Assembly (NCBI GenBank): GCA_023430325.1
Contig: JAEZAU010000025.1
Span: 1-32,915, forward strand
Direction of reading: 5' to 3'
Source of the DNA: Bacteroidota bacterium
GTDB lineage: Bacteria > Bacteroidota > Bacteroidia > Flavobacteriales_F > PHOS-HE28
DNA: 32,915 bases
The notes beneath the pieces are model-generated. The model made no database searches and had not been told where the DNA came from. It worked only from the letters and a program-made list of their open reading frames with translations. Below, one piece after another: positions 1-9,259 of the stretch (within the stretch, counting starts at the first letter, position 1; each line of letters begins with the position of its first letter). The position numbers were made by a program, and so were the translations under genes.

Positions 1-3000
1 CAGAAGCCCTGGTCGCCACTGATCGCGCTCACGCTGCCGGTGGTGAAGTTGTTGCGGTTGTCGATGATGCGCTGCCCATCAGGCCCTGAAGTGCGCAGGA
101 TGTAACCACCGCCCGTGATGCCATCGCCGGCGCTGTCATAGACGCGGAGCAGATAGCATCCGGCAGGTAGATCGCATTGCACGGTGATGGTGGCGTTGCT
201 TGGGGATCCTGAGCCGCTGCACATGACTGTCTGGGTGGCTTGTGTAGCGATCTCCCAGGAAGTCTCCTGGCCGTTCTGATCGGTGGTTACCTCCAAGGTC
301 AATGATTGGGTTGCGGGACCAGTTGGCGATCCGACGCAGTCACAGTTCTGAGTGATCACATCATCGGTCGTGTTCGGATCTCCATCGTCACAAGGGTCGC
401 CGACCTCACCCATCAGCAGTGGGCATGCGTCAGCGCAATCAGCAATGCCATCTCCATCTTGATCCGTTGCATCTGCATTCACTGTAACAGTTGCGGTAGT
501 GATGCATCCGTTCGGGGATGTAGCAGCAACGATGTAGGTTGTCGTACCGGAAACCACCACATCTTGCGGTGACTGCAAGTTGCTCGTGAATCCCGCGGGA
601 TCGGAAGACCAGCTGAAGGTCGGCGATTGCTGGCCGCTAACCACGACATTATCCACCGCCCAATACCAACCGTAGGCTGCGCGATAACGGAACCTGATCT
701 GCACATTCGGTTGACCGGCATACGCGTTCAGATCGATCGTTGCTTGTGTAAAGCTCGAAGGTGTTCCCTGGGTGCTGGTGTAGGTCTGCAACGTAGTCCA
801 GGTCGTGCCATTGGTGGAGATTTGCACCCGTGTGGTATCGTTGGTGCCCAGATAGCGGTAATAGTGATGGAACTGCAGTGATGCATTGGACATGTCCACC
901 AAGCTGAAGGAAGGACTGGTGAGCGTTGTCAACGTTATTCCGCCTGAACCTTGTGCATCGCTGTTCGCCATGTAGAACTGCGATGCATCATTGCTGCTGA
1001 TCGTATTGGATCCGTAGGTATATGGGCTCTGTCGCAGGGTCCAGATGGATGCACCCGGCCCATTCGTTCCACCAGTGCCATCATTCGTCACGGTCCAGTT
1101 GTTCGTTGGGCCATTGAAACTCTCGATCAGGGCTGTGCCTATCGCACTTCCCGTAGCATCAAGAGCAATGGTATCGCCTGCACAGATCGTTGTTGAACTT
1201 GCTGTTGCGGTTACACCGGTCGGTGCAGCATTCACGATCACGGTCGTGCTCGCTGCAGGTGAAGCACAGCCATTCACAGTGGCGATCACGGAATACGTTC
1301 CGGCTGCACTTGCAGAGGCGCCAGTGATCAAAGGATCTTTCAATAAGCTGGTGAATCCGCCCGGTCCCTGCCATGAATAGGTCGCATCAGGAACTTCAGT
1401 AGCATTCAATTGAAGATCCTGACCAGCGCAGATCGGGCCATTGTTCGTTGCCATGACGCTTGGAGCAGTGGTGCGTATGAATGTCCAGGTTGGACAGCCA
1501 GTGGCTGTGCCGATCGCATTCCGTGGAACGATCCGCCAGCTGTATGTGCCCGCGGCCAGGGATCCTGCATCGAAGGATGTGGTGGCCTGGTTGCTGCTTA
1601 CCAATGTGCTGGCAGTTGCACCTGCATCCAGGTATACGTCATATCCTGTGGCTTGTGTCACCGCCGGCCATGTCAAGGTAGTGGGGCCAACGCATGCGGC
1701 GGATCCATCAGCGGGGGCGGTGGGGGCTGTTGCACACGATGGAGCGGCCGGAGTGAAGCAATCGATCTGGGCCGACCACCCTGCTCGAAGGCTGGTGCCA
1801 TCGCTCCAGAATGCGAATGTCAAACATCCGCCATTGGCCGCTGTGGCCGTGAAAGGCCCGGGGATCGTAGTGCCCCACCAGCCGCCTGCACCATAAGGTG
1901 AAGAACCATTACCAGCACCATTGGCGCTCGCGAACATCGGAGAACTCGTATCCGGTCCGTCATAGACGTACAGCCGATCGTAATTCGCCTCTGTATCGAA
2001 GGCACTGAATGTCACAGATGCAACTTCACCTGGAGCGGTCGGGCAAACTGTAACGACCCAGTTCTCATTGTTGGTGTAGTTGGCGGCAGGTCCTCCTGTG
2101 TCATTCCAAGGTGCACCGCAGATCGCTGTAGGACCAGTCCTGAACAGAACGGCAGTGCTGTTGCTGCTGTAACCGTTCCCGGCTGCAGAACAATCACGAC
2201 GGATGAAGACCCTGTATTGGGTACTTCCGATCAACCCGGACAGGGTGGCTGGTGATGATGACGCGGTCATGATGGATCCTCCAACACCCGGCGTACCAGC
2301 GGTCCCAGGAGTTGTGAAGGTGGCCGAAGGTCCGTACTCGATGATGTAATTCCCGGGTTCACCTGTCCAGCTTACACTGGCGGTATTGCTCGTGATGTTG
2401 GATATCGCCAATGCGGATGGGGCAGGACAGAGATCTTGGATGATCGAGAATGTGCTGCCTGTGCCTGCGCATGGGCTGGCGGGTGATGGCCATGTGTCGA
2501 ACCAGATGAAATACTGGGTCCCAGCCGTCAGTTGTACAGGAAGGGTCTTGCTTGTAGCCGAAGTGCCGATGCTCGCCACACAAGTTCCACCGGCCGAGGG
2601 ACACGCTCCGGCATAAACGAAGATCGATGTGTACGACTGGCCGGTTATGGAGATGTTGTAGAGACCGGTTGCTGCTGGTGTGAAGGTGTACAACGCCTCC
2701 ACTCCGTTCTTGTAATTGTTGGTGGCCGTGCCACAGACAGCCGAAACTGTGGTTGAGCTCAATTGGTTCGTTGGCTGGCACACCACCGCCTGGCCTACCA
2801 CCGGCGTAGATGGAATGTTGATGGCTCCGTTACAGAGTTCCGAAGCATTCACTGCACTAAGGCAGACATTGAAAGTACCCGCCTGGCCCAGATCCGTCCT
2901 TGTGAACACGCGCAAGAGGTATATGGTATTCTGTGCAAGGCCACTTACGGTCGCTGACCCGTTCACGGTCGAACTGCATGCACCTGTTCCAGTGTACGGC

Positions 3001-6000
3001 GTGCCACAAGCTGTGAAGACCTGGTAACCGATATGGCCGGCCGTACCGAGGGAAAGCGCAATTGTCATAGGGCTCAGGTACTGACCTGTATTGAAGCTGT
3101 ACCACACATCCTGGATCGTTCCACTATTTGCACAAGAAGGTGCTGCACCTGTCATGTCGGCGTAAAGGGTGGTACCTGAGACAGCACCGGCAGGACAACC
3201 GCTGGTACTGTTCACAGCGAGCGTGGCCGGTGCAGTGCAGGCATCATTCGCAGGAGGACATGGAGCGCTTTCAATGAAGTCGCCCAGGAAGTTGCTGCAC
3301 GCGGCGCCATCGGCGTGTACCAAGGTCACGTTCACGACAGTACCGATCGGATAAGTACCCAGATCGTAGAATCCTTCAGCAACATCCTGTATCACCACCG
3401 CCGGGCCGCCATCCACGGTATAACTGATATCCGCGCTGGTCATGTCCTGACCAGTGATGTCGCTATATCCAAGGTACCAGAGATCCACCCCGATCGTATA
3501 GCTGTAACCATTGCAATCGGTCGTCACCAGAACATCGCCCATTGGTTCAATGCATCCGCTGCATCTTACCTGCATCGTCCAGTTATCGGAAAGTGATCCA
3601 TCGTGGCAGCTTTCGGTGCCGTTGGATTGGATCGTCATTGAGATGATGTTGCCTGATGAGGTGATCGTTCCCAATGAGCTCAGGTCATTTCCTGCTGGCG
3701 GAGTAATGATCTGGCTGCCTGTGTTCGGCATGCCGTTCCAAAGAATGATGCCATCACCGGGAGCGATCGGGCTGGGTTGAAGGAACTTAAGATCAAGTGT
3801 ACCTGTGGGATCGGAACCCACAAAGACGAATACACGATCATCATTGTTCCGATAGCAATGCTGGAGGATCACCGGTTCCGTGGATCCGCAATCCACTTCG
3901 ATCTCGCAACTTCCAAAGAAAGAACCCATCTCCACTGCGGCGCACGACGCGTATCCATTATTGACCTTTACATCCACGATCGAGGTCTCATCAAATGGTC
4001 CGAGCACTGTGGAGCCGGTAATGTTGCTTACAGTGACTGGTGCGCCGTAATCTACGGTGTAGGTCACTGCGACGGAAGTCGTACTGCCCAGATCGGTGAT
4101 ATCCACCACAAGACTGAACTCATCGTTCGCACAATCCTCTTGCTTCGTCACTGTTGTGGTGGCACACACCGGTGAAGGCGCAACGCTCACATCGTCCAGG
4201 TAGATGTAGTATTGATTGATACCGGAGTACGCATGGAAGCCGATGTAATAGACGCCGGTGGCCGGCGGAGTGAACGACCAGAGGTAGCTGTTCGATGTGG
4301 TGGTCGTGAGGGAGTCATGATCATGGATCAAGGTGGACATGGCCGCGATCGTTGGCGAAGTGCCGTACCATATATCAAGCTTTTCCATGTAAGATGTTCC
4401 AGCGTTATGGCCGAGCAAGTAGCTCAGATCATAGCTCACCCCGCCAGTAAGTTCCAGACCTGGAGTGATCAACCAATCATTTGCCACTGAACTGCCTGAG
4501 TAAGTGTACCGCATGGTGACACCGGTGAATCCCGTGGGTGATGCAGGAGCTGTCACCGAGTTCCAGGTGGTGGCACCATTCGCATCAATGATGGTCCAGC
4601 AATCAGGTGTGGTACCCGCTGTTGTCGAATTGAAGTTCTCGGACCAGGGAACGGTCTCAGGAGCACACAGCGTCGTGAAGTTCACCACTACGCTCCATTC
4701 ACTCTGATCGGTACCGGAGCAGACACCACGCAGGTAGACCGAAAGGTCGGTTCCATCGGGCAGGCCTGTGACCTGGGTCGGCGAGCCTGTGACGTTACCG
4801 CTGGCCACAAGGCCCGTTGCTCCACTTCCTGGGGCACCGCTGGTACGCACTTCATAGTCATAGCTACCCGCAGCGTTCGGAGTGAACTGGATCGTTGCGG
4901 CGGTCGCAGTGATGTTCGTAACGGTGATATTGGTGGGAGGGAAGCACGTTGGAGCCTCTATGACCGCGAAGTCATCGATCAGTATATCGTTATAGAAGAT
5001 CGATCCGCCGGTGGTACCCGGCTGCACTACGATCCTGAAACGAGTGTTGGCCGGTATGCCAGCAGGAAGACTGCCAGAGAGAGCGATCCATTGTGGAGCG
5101 TTCCCTGCATGTGTTGCCATGGTGGTCCATGTGGATCCATTATACACTTGCAATTGCAGTGTATTGAGCGCCATATCATCCGTGTTGTTGGAATAGACCC
5201 AGAGACGTACGAAAGGCGTGGTCAATGCTGAAACATCGATCAACGGACTTTCCAAGGTCACATTCGTTACACCCGTGCCGAACGATCCATCATACCACGC
5301 AAAGAAGCCCGAGCCTGATGTATGATCTGTGACGTTCTCCACACCATAATCAGGATCGGTGCCGGGTGTGCCGGTGCCGTTCGCGAAACGCCAGACATTG
5401 GTCGTGCTCGTATAGCTGCCCGCGCTTGAGAAGTTGTTCCAGCATGCAGGTGGAGTGACGTATGCACTTGAAGTGACGGTGACGCCATCAAAAGTCTCCG
5501 TGTACGGAGCGGTGATCGCGTTGCATGGTGTGGTGAATGCCTGTACCGCCCAGTTGCTGTTGCTGGCACCACAGACCGATCGCACATATAAGGTATAGGA
5601 CGTGTTGGCCGATAGACCGGTGATGTTCGCGGTATTGGTGGCCACCGATCCTGAAGAGACAAGACCGAGGGGACCGGAACCGGCCGCACCCGAAGTGCGC
5701 ACTTCGTACGTATAACTGGTCGCACCTGTGGATGGCCATGTAGCAGTGACGCTTGTTGGCATCATCGCGCTCAAGGTGATGCTGCCCGGTGAGGAGCAAC
5801 TGCTGGGTGTCCAGCGGAAAGTGAGGCCGCTCACCGGATAGATGACGCCGGTGGTCACGGCCATGCCCACATTGTTCGCCGTTCCCGGAACGCTGTTGTT
5901 CCAATCAGTGGTGGTGGTGCGGTTGTTGAAGTCGGTGGCTGTGGTGCCACCGAGGCCGGCATGGATGGCGCTGGTCCCTGTGCTGGTGCCGGTACCAAAG

Positions 6001-6617
6001 GCGATCGTTCCGAACTTCACTTCCACCACGTTGGTGGTCTCATAAAGCCTTATCTGGAAGTTGAGATCATCACCAGTTCCGGTGGTGCCGTACCGCTTGT
6101 AGTTGCTCCATTGTATCACAGTGATGCGATCGGGCGCGGTGCCGATGGTCTGCACACGCAATTGGCTGGTGGTACCATTCCCTTGCAGGTCACGTCCCAT
6201 GGCAGCGATGCGATTCCGCAGATGACTTGGCGTCATCGTGGAAGTGGAGGCCAGTGGCGAATAGGCACTGGTGGTGGTCATGTTCACACCTTCAGCGGTG
6301 GTGCCAAAGGAGATCCAGCCGTTATTGTTGATCGCGATGCGATCGTAAACGGTGCCGTTGTAGGTGAAATTGAAACCGATCGGGATACCTACGCCAGTGT
6401 TCACAGTGCCGCCGGCTGTAACAGCGGGATCCACGAAACGTTGGTCATCGGAAGAGACGGTGCCATACACCGTACCACCGGTGATGGGTACGTATGGTGC
6501 GACCACCTGTGTGAAGGTGTAGTCGATCACCTGTGCGTTCGCGCTGGGGAGCGCGAGAAAACTGAAGAGCAGGAACAATGCTGTACCTATCTCTCGCCAC
6601 ATTCCAGTATTGCGCAT
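1..6617 (-). CDS. Giant multidomain secreted protein (FN3, jelly-roll, CUB, Ig-like, TSP3 modules); 3' end beyond left edge
   Basis: A single minus-strand frame runs from an ATG at 6617 to the window edge without a stop, giving at least 2205 codons. I checked the frame at eight points and it never shifts. Residues 1-28 form a signal peptide (hydrophobic core, cleavage at SANA/Q). The domains in order are: an N-terminal all-beta domain (about 29-270); FN3 (269-360, ends YVRSVCG); a cleaved-adhesin/MAM-like jelly roll starting YTETFDG (368-553); FN3 (555-643); a second jelly roll (646-818); Cys-rich segments (818-1117); two NDAC-type domains (about 1117-1400); FN3 (1397-1496); CUB-like (1500-1621); FN3-like and Ig-like domains (1625-2040); TSP3 with DQDGDGIADC (about 2050-2095); and a terminal module shared with the protein at 21830-24565. 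It is probably a T9SS cargo exported to the surface or medium. That is inferred from its paralogue, because any sorting domain is outside the window. Ligand unknown. Confidence 0.9.
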   Translation of the reverse strand, partial: MRNTGMWREIGTALFLLFSFLALPSANAQVIDYTFTQVVAPYVPITGGTVYGTVSSDDQRFVDPAVTAGGTVNTGVGIPIGFNFTYNGTVYDRIAINNNGWISFGTTAEGVNMTTTSAYSPLASTSTMTPSHLRNRIAAMGRDLQGNGTTSQLRVQTIGTAPDRITVIQWSNYKRYGTTGTGDDLNFQIRLYETTNVVEVKFGTIAFGTGTSTGTSAIHAGLGGTTATDFNNRTTTTDWNNSVPGTANNVGMAVTTGVIYPVSGLTFRWTPSSCSSPGSITLSAMMPTSVTATWPSTGATSYTYEVRTSGAAGSGPLGLVSSGSVATNTANITGLSANTSYTLYVRSVCGASNSNWAVQAFTTPCNAITAPYTETFDGVTVTSSAYVTPPACWNNFSSAGSYTSTTNVWRFANGTGTPGTDPDYGVENVTDHTSGSGFFAWYDGSFGTGVTNVTLESPLIDVSALTTPFVRLWVYSNNTDDMALNTLQLQVYNGSTWTTMATHAGNAPQWIALSGSLPAGIPANTRFRIVVQPGTTGGSIFYNDILIDDFAVIEAPTCFPPTNITVTNITATAATIQFTPNAAGSYDYEVRTSGAPGSGATGLVASGNVTGSPTQVTGLPDGTDLSVYLRGVCSGTDQSEWSVVVNFTTLCAPETVPWSENFNSTTAGTTPDCWTIIDANGATTWNSVTAPASPTGFTGVTMRYTYSGSSVANDWLITPGLELTGGVSYDLSYLLGHNAGTSYMEKLDIWYGTSPTIAAMSTLIHDHDSLTTTTSNSYLWSFTPPATGVYYIGFHAYSGINQYYIYLDDVSVAPSPVCATTTVTKQEDCANDEFSLVVDITDLGSTTSVAVTYTVDYGAPVTVSNITGSTVLGPFDETSIVDVKVNNGYASCAAVEMGSFFGSCEIEVDCGSTEPVILQHCYRNNDDRVFVFVGSDPTGTLDLKFLQPSPIAPGDGIILWNGMPNTGSQIITPPAGNDLSSLGTITSSGNIISMTIQSNGTESCHDGSLSDNWTMQVRCSGCIEPMGDVLVTTDCNGYSYTIGVDLWYLGYSDITGQDMTSADISYTVDGGPAVVIQDVAEGFYDLGTYPIGTVVNVTLVHADGAACSNFLGDFIESAPCPPANDACTAPATLAVNSTSGCPAGAVSGTTLYADMTGAAPSCANSGTIQDVWYSFNTGQYLSPMTIALSLGTAGHIGYQVFTACGTPYTGTGACSSTVNGSATVSGLAQNTIYLLRVFTRTDLGQAGTFNVCLSAVNASELCNGAINIPSTPVVGQAVVCQPTNQLSSTTVSAVCGTATNNYKNGVEALYTFTPAATGLYNISITGQSYTSIFVYAGACPSAGGTCVASIGTSATSKTLPVQLTAGTQYFIWFDTWPSPASPCAGTGSTFSIIQDLCPAPSALAISNITSNTASVSWTGEPGNYIIEYGPSATFTTPGTAGTPGVGGSIMTASSSPATLSGLIGSTQYRVFIRRDCSAAGNGYSSNSTAVLFRTGPTAICGAPWNDTGGPAANYTNNENWVVTVCPTAPGEVASVTFSAFDTEANYDRLYVYDGPDTSSPMFASANGAGNGSSPYGAGGWWGTTIPGPFTATAANGGCLTFAFWSDGTSLRAGWSAQIDCFTPAAPSCATAPTAPADGSAACVGPTTLTWPAVTQATGYDVYLDAGATASTLVSSNQATTSFDAGSLAAGTYSWRIVPRNAIGTATGCPTWTFIRTTAPSVMATNNGPICAGQDLQLNATEVPDATYSWQGPGGFTSLLKDPLITGASASAAGTYSVIATVNGCASPAASTTVIVNAAPTGVTATASSTTICAGDTIALDATGSAIGTALIESFNGPTNNWTVTNDGTGGTNGPGASIWTLRQSPYTYGSNTISSNDASQFYMANSDAQGSGGITLTTLTSPSFSLVDMSNASLQFHHYYRYLGTNDTTRVQISTNGTTWTTLQTYTSTQGTPSSFTQATIDLNAYAGQPNVQIRFRYRAAYGWYWAVDNVVVSGQQSPTFSWSSDPAGFTSNLQSPQDVVVSGTTTYIVAATSPNGCITTATVTVNADATDQDGDGIADCADACPLLMGEVGDPCDDGDPNTTDDVITQNCDCVGSPTGPATQSLTLEVTTDQNGQETSWEIATQATQTVMCSGSGSPSNATITVQCDLPAGCYLLRVYDSAGDGITGGGYILRTSGPDGQRIIDNRNNFTTGSVSAISGDQGF

Positions 6618-6749
6618 GGCAGGCCATGCAGCCGGGTAACAACTGCTCATAGATCGGGTCTTTGGTTACGAAGTGAGGCGTCGGGGAGAACTGGGCCAGG
6701 CCATCTCTCAAGGTGATGGAGCCGATCGTTCTTAGCCCGGAAGTAATTC

Positions 6750-6757
6750 CAAAGTTA
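6750..6757 (-). promoter_or_regulatory. Possible Bacteroidota -7 box for the giant secreted protein gene
   Basis: The minus strand reads TAACTTTG, an exact match to the Bacteroidota -7 consensus TAnnTTTG. It lies about 130 bp before the ATG at 6617. The -33 TTG is not clear at the expected 19-21 bp spacing, so this is a weak call and implies a 5' leader of roughly 125 nt. Confidence 0.35.
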
Positions 6758-6953
6758 AACTTGGAAGAAGGTGTGAAATGCTTGTAAATAAAGGATTATT
6801 GTCACGTCAATGTCATAGATGCCTTGATAATGCTGGGAAATTGTGCGCTTGAATGGCTGTTGCCCTTGTTACGACAAGATCTTTCAGATGCCGGTCTGCC
6901 GGTACAATGGCCTAGCATTCCGGACATTGGAGGATCTGCGTAAGTGACGAAGC

Positions 6954-7031
6954 TGGAAAGCCCGGAGCACGGGCCTTGGCCCGGGGGAGGACTTGAAGGC
7001 GAAGGCACGACCCGATCGGATCTCGCCCAAA
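6954..7031 (-). repeat. Dispersed structured repeat, copy 1
   Basis: It shares with 32633-32697 an identical 15-mer (TGGAAAGCCCGGAGC), then GAGGACTTG, then CACG, then TCGCCCAAA. The spacings after the second block are the same (10 and 13 nt). Only the spacer between the first two blocks differs: 18 nt here and 5 nt in copy 2. Here the spacer contains an inverted repeat (CGGGCC..GGCCCG). The outer arms AAGCCC and GGACTT pair fully with one G-U wobble only in the minus-strand transcript. That fits a position 3' of the minus-strand OmpA gene. Function unknown; a 3'-UTR structure, a REP/MITE-like unit or a processing site are possible. Confidence 0.6.
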
Positions 7032-7069
7032 AAGAACTTAATGGTGCGAACGAACTCCCTTTCGAGAGA

Positions 7070-9259
7070 TCACTTCTTCACATCTACCAGCGCAGGAAGT
7101 TCAGTCTTCACGATCATGCGGAATTCGACGCGACGGTTCCGGCTGCGGCCTTCTTCGGTCTTGTTGCTGGCGATCGGCTGGTTCTCTCCATGACCGATCG
7201 GTACCAGGCGTGCTGCATCAACTCCCTGGGCCACCAGATGTGCCACAACGTTCGTGGCCCGCAATTGAGAGAGCTCTACGTTGGCCTGCAGCGATCCGAT
7301 ATCGTCGGTATGTGCTTCAATGACGAGCTGAAGTTTGGGATGCTGCCGCAGCAGGCCGAGCACCTGCTCGAGCACGTGTTCAGATCCCTGTTCGATCTCT
7401 GCGCTATTGAAGGCGAAATGGATGGCGCTGGTGCGAAGCTTCGTGTTGTTGAGCTCTTCCAGTGATGCGAGATCGAGCTGGCTGAGATCAACGAGCTTCT
7501 CCACTTCCAGGGCGAACACCTCAGCATCGAGGAACTGCAACTCCTTCACCTGCTGGAAAACGGCATAGAGTTCCGCAAGATCGCTGGTCTCGCCAACGGA
7601 ATATGTGTAGACACTTTTTAATGGATCGTAGCGCTCCACCACACGATAGAACTTCTTCACCTCGGTGAACCGAGGATCATCAAGACTCACACGTTCGTTG
7701 CTGGCGAAGAGCGTTACACTGAAAGTGACATCGGCATTATCGGCAAAAGCGAGCGCGTGATCATCTGAAGGCAATTCCTGGTACTCGAAAGATCGCTGGT
7801 TGCCGAACGCATCCTGATAGACCGCCACTACGGTCTGATCTTCATGCTCACGATACCGATCGATGACGATGATCTTCCTGGTGCTGCAGAAGGACGAAAT
7901 GTTGCCATCGCGATCGGGCACGGAATGGATGTCAAGCTTCACTTCATACACGCCGGCTTGTTTGAACTGGTGTATGACGCGTGGTATGGTCCTTTGCACG
8001 CCATCACCCATGTCCCAATGATATCGGGCTATCGAGCCGGACACATTGCTGAGCCCTGGATCGAAGGCGACCTGCCTGCCAGTGCGAACTGTGTCCGGTA
8101 CGGCGATGAATGCCTGTACGCGCCGTTGCACTTCAAGGTCGTTCACGCTGATCACATGGAAGGTGGAACCGGTCTTCTTGTCCACCAGTAGCGATCGGAT
8201 CTCATAGATCCCAGGCTTCTGGTAGCAATGGTTCACGTTGTTGCCCTTGAGCCTCGTACCATCGCCCATATCCCACACATGTTCCAGGGGCAGCGAATTG
8301 GTGGCGGCATGTTTTCTTCCCTTGAAGGCGTAGCAGAAATTATCGGCTACCTGCGGTGTACATTCCTGGAATCTGGAGCGCGTATATCTGATGTGATGGA
8401 TCTTATCGGTTCCGGTGCGATCGGAGCTCATGATCCCATCGAAACCATCATCCATCAAGGTGAGACCAACATCGTTCGCGCTGGAGTTGATGGGGCCCGG
8501 CAATTGTTCCGGTAACGACCAGTTGCCGCCGTTCGATCTTGTCGAGTAGATATCAAGTCCTCCGAGGCCACCGATCCGATCTGAGGAGAAATACAGGATG
8601 CCGTTCTGCTGCATCCGTGGGAACACTTCGTTCTGTTGAGAATTCACGGCTTCACCCAGGGACTGAGGTGTGCTCCATCCGTTGGAAGTACGTTCACTCT
8701 TGTAAAGATCGAATCCACCCAGGCCACCGGGCATGTCGCTGGCGAAATAGAGCGTGTTGCCATCAGCGCTGAAGGTGGGGTGCATGATCGCGAAGGCCGG
8801 ATCATTGTGTTGGAAGGGCAACGGAGCCTGCCACATGCCATCGATCTTCTCGGAGAAGAAGAGACCCAGCTGGCCACTGGCACCTTTGAGAGCGCCAAGC
8901 TTCCTGGGCACACCGAGATTACGTGTATAGCATATCTGTGTACCGTTCTGTGTCAGCGCTGCCGGGCCTTCATTTACCGGGGTGCTGATCTCTGCGCTGA
9001 ACAAGACCGCATTCCCGGCCTGCCCATCCTTGTATGGCACGAAGTAGATGTCCGCCAGCGGCTTTTCGGAATCGGCGCTCCTGATGTTCACCATTCCTGC
9101 GCTTTCACGCAGGGAGCTCATGATGAATCCACCTTCTACCGGAAATGGAGCATAATCTCCATCAGAAATGCCAAGATCCAGCATGACCGGTTCATGTACC
9201 ACCTGCCCCAGCGCGAAGAGCGGAGCGGCCAAAATGGTGAGGAGTATCCGGCGCGGCAT
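7070..9259 (-). CDS. OmpA-family outer-membrane protein with PD40 repeats and two PKD domains
   Basis: This is a 729-aa protein with a short signal peptide (about residues 1-18, ending FALGQ). PD40/WD40-like beta-propeller repeats are visible around residues 170-230 (YFASDMPGGLGGFDLY and YFSSDRIGGLGGLDIY). Two PKD domains follow near 330 and 412, each with WDMGDG. The OmpA C-terminal peptidoglycan-binding domain covers about 613-717 (FNSAEIEQGS, then LVIEAHTDDIG, then RSRNRRVEF). In T9SS-bearing bacteria, OmpA proteins with WD40-like domains (PorE type) tie secretion or surface machinery to peptidoglycan. This one lacks an obvious N-terminal TPR, so it is a related architecture and not a clear orthologue. 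Its ATG overlaps the PorP stop by one base (TGATG), so it is the last gene of a coupled adhesin-PorP-OmpA cassette. Confidence 0.88.
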   Translation of the reverse strand: MPRRILLTILAAPLFALGQVVHEPVMLDLGISDGDYAPFPVEGGFIMSSLRESAGMVNIRSADSEKPLADIYFVPYKDGQAGNAVLFSAEISTPVNEGPAALTQNGTQICYTRNLGVPRKLGALKGASGQLGLFFSEKIDGMWQAPLPFQHNDPAFAIMHPTFSADGNTLYFASDMPGGLGGFDLYKSERTSNGWSTPQSLGEAVNSQQNEVFPRMQQNGILYFSSDRIGGLGGLDIYSTRSNGGNWSLPEQLPGPINSSANDVGLTLMDDGFDGIMSSDRTGTDKIHHIRYTRSRFQECTPQVADNFCYAFKGRKHAATNSLPLEHVWDMGDGTRLKGNNVNHCYQKPGIYEIRSLLVDKKTGSTFHVISVNDLEVQRRVQAFIAVPDTVRTGRQVAFDPGLSNVSGSIARYHWDMGDGVQRTIPRVIHQFKQAGVYEVKLDIHSVPDRDGNISSFCSTRKIIVIDRYREHEDQTVVAVYQDAFGNQRSFEYQELPSDDHALAFADNADVTFSVTLFASNERVSLDDPRFTEVKKFYRVVERYDPLKSVYTYSVGETSDLAELYAVFQQVKELQFLDAEVFALEVEKLVDLSQLDLASLEELNNTKLRTSAIHFAFNSAEIEQGSEHVLEQVLGLLRQHPKLQLVIEAHTDDIGSLQANVELSQLRATNVVAHLVAQGVDAARLVPIGHGENQPIASNKTEEGRSRNRRVEFRMIVKTELPALVDVKK

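Larger units (their letters stand above)
6618..7069. other. Intergenic region of 452 bp
   Basis: No credible gene was found here. Short frames (for example 6802-7008 minus) have no recognisable protein character. The stretch holds the putative promoter box at 6750-6757 and copy 1 of a dispersed structured repeat (6954-7031). A small hairpin (CTCCC-TTTC-GAGAG, 7055-7068) lies directly after the stop codon of the OmpA-family gene. I count seven GATC sites in it, several times the chance expectation. Confidence 0.7.

Noticed and set aside
5961..6716. A plus-strand frame of 251 aa
   Set aside because: It is antisense to the N-terminal domain of the giant secreted protein and has no recognisable family.
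6802..7008. A 68-aa minus-strand frame in the intergenic region
   Set aside because: It has low-complexity Pro/Ser composition, overlaps the structured repeat and matches no known pattern.
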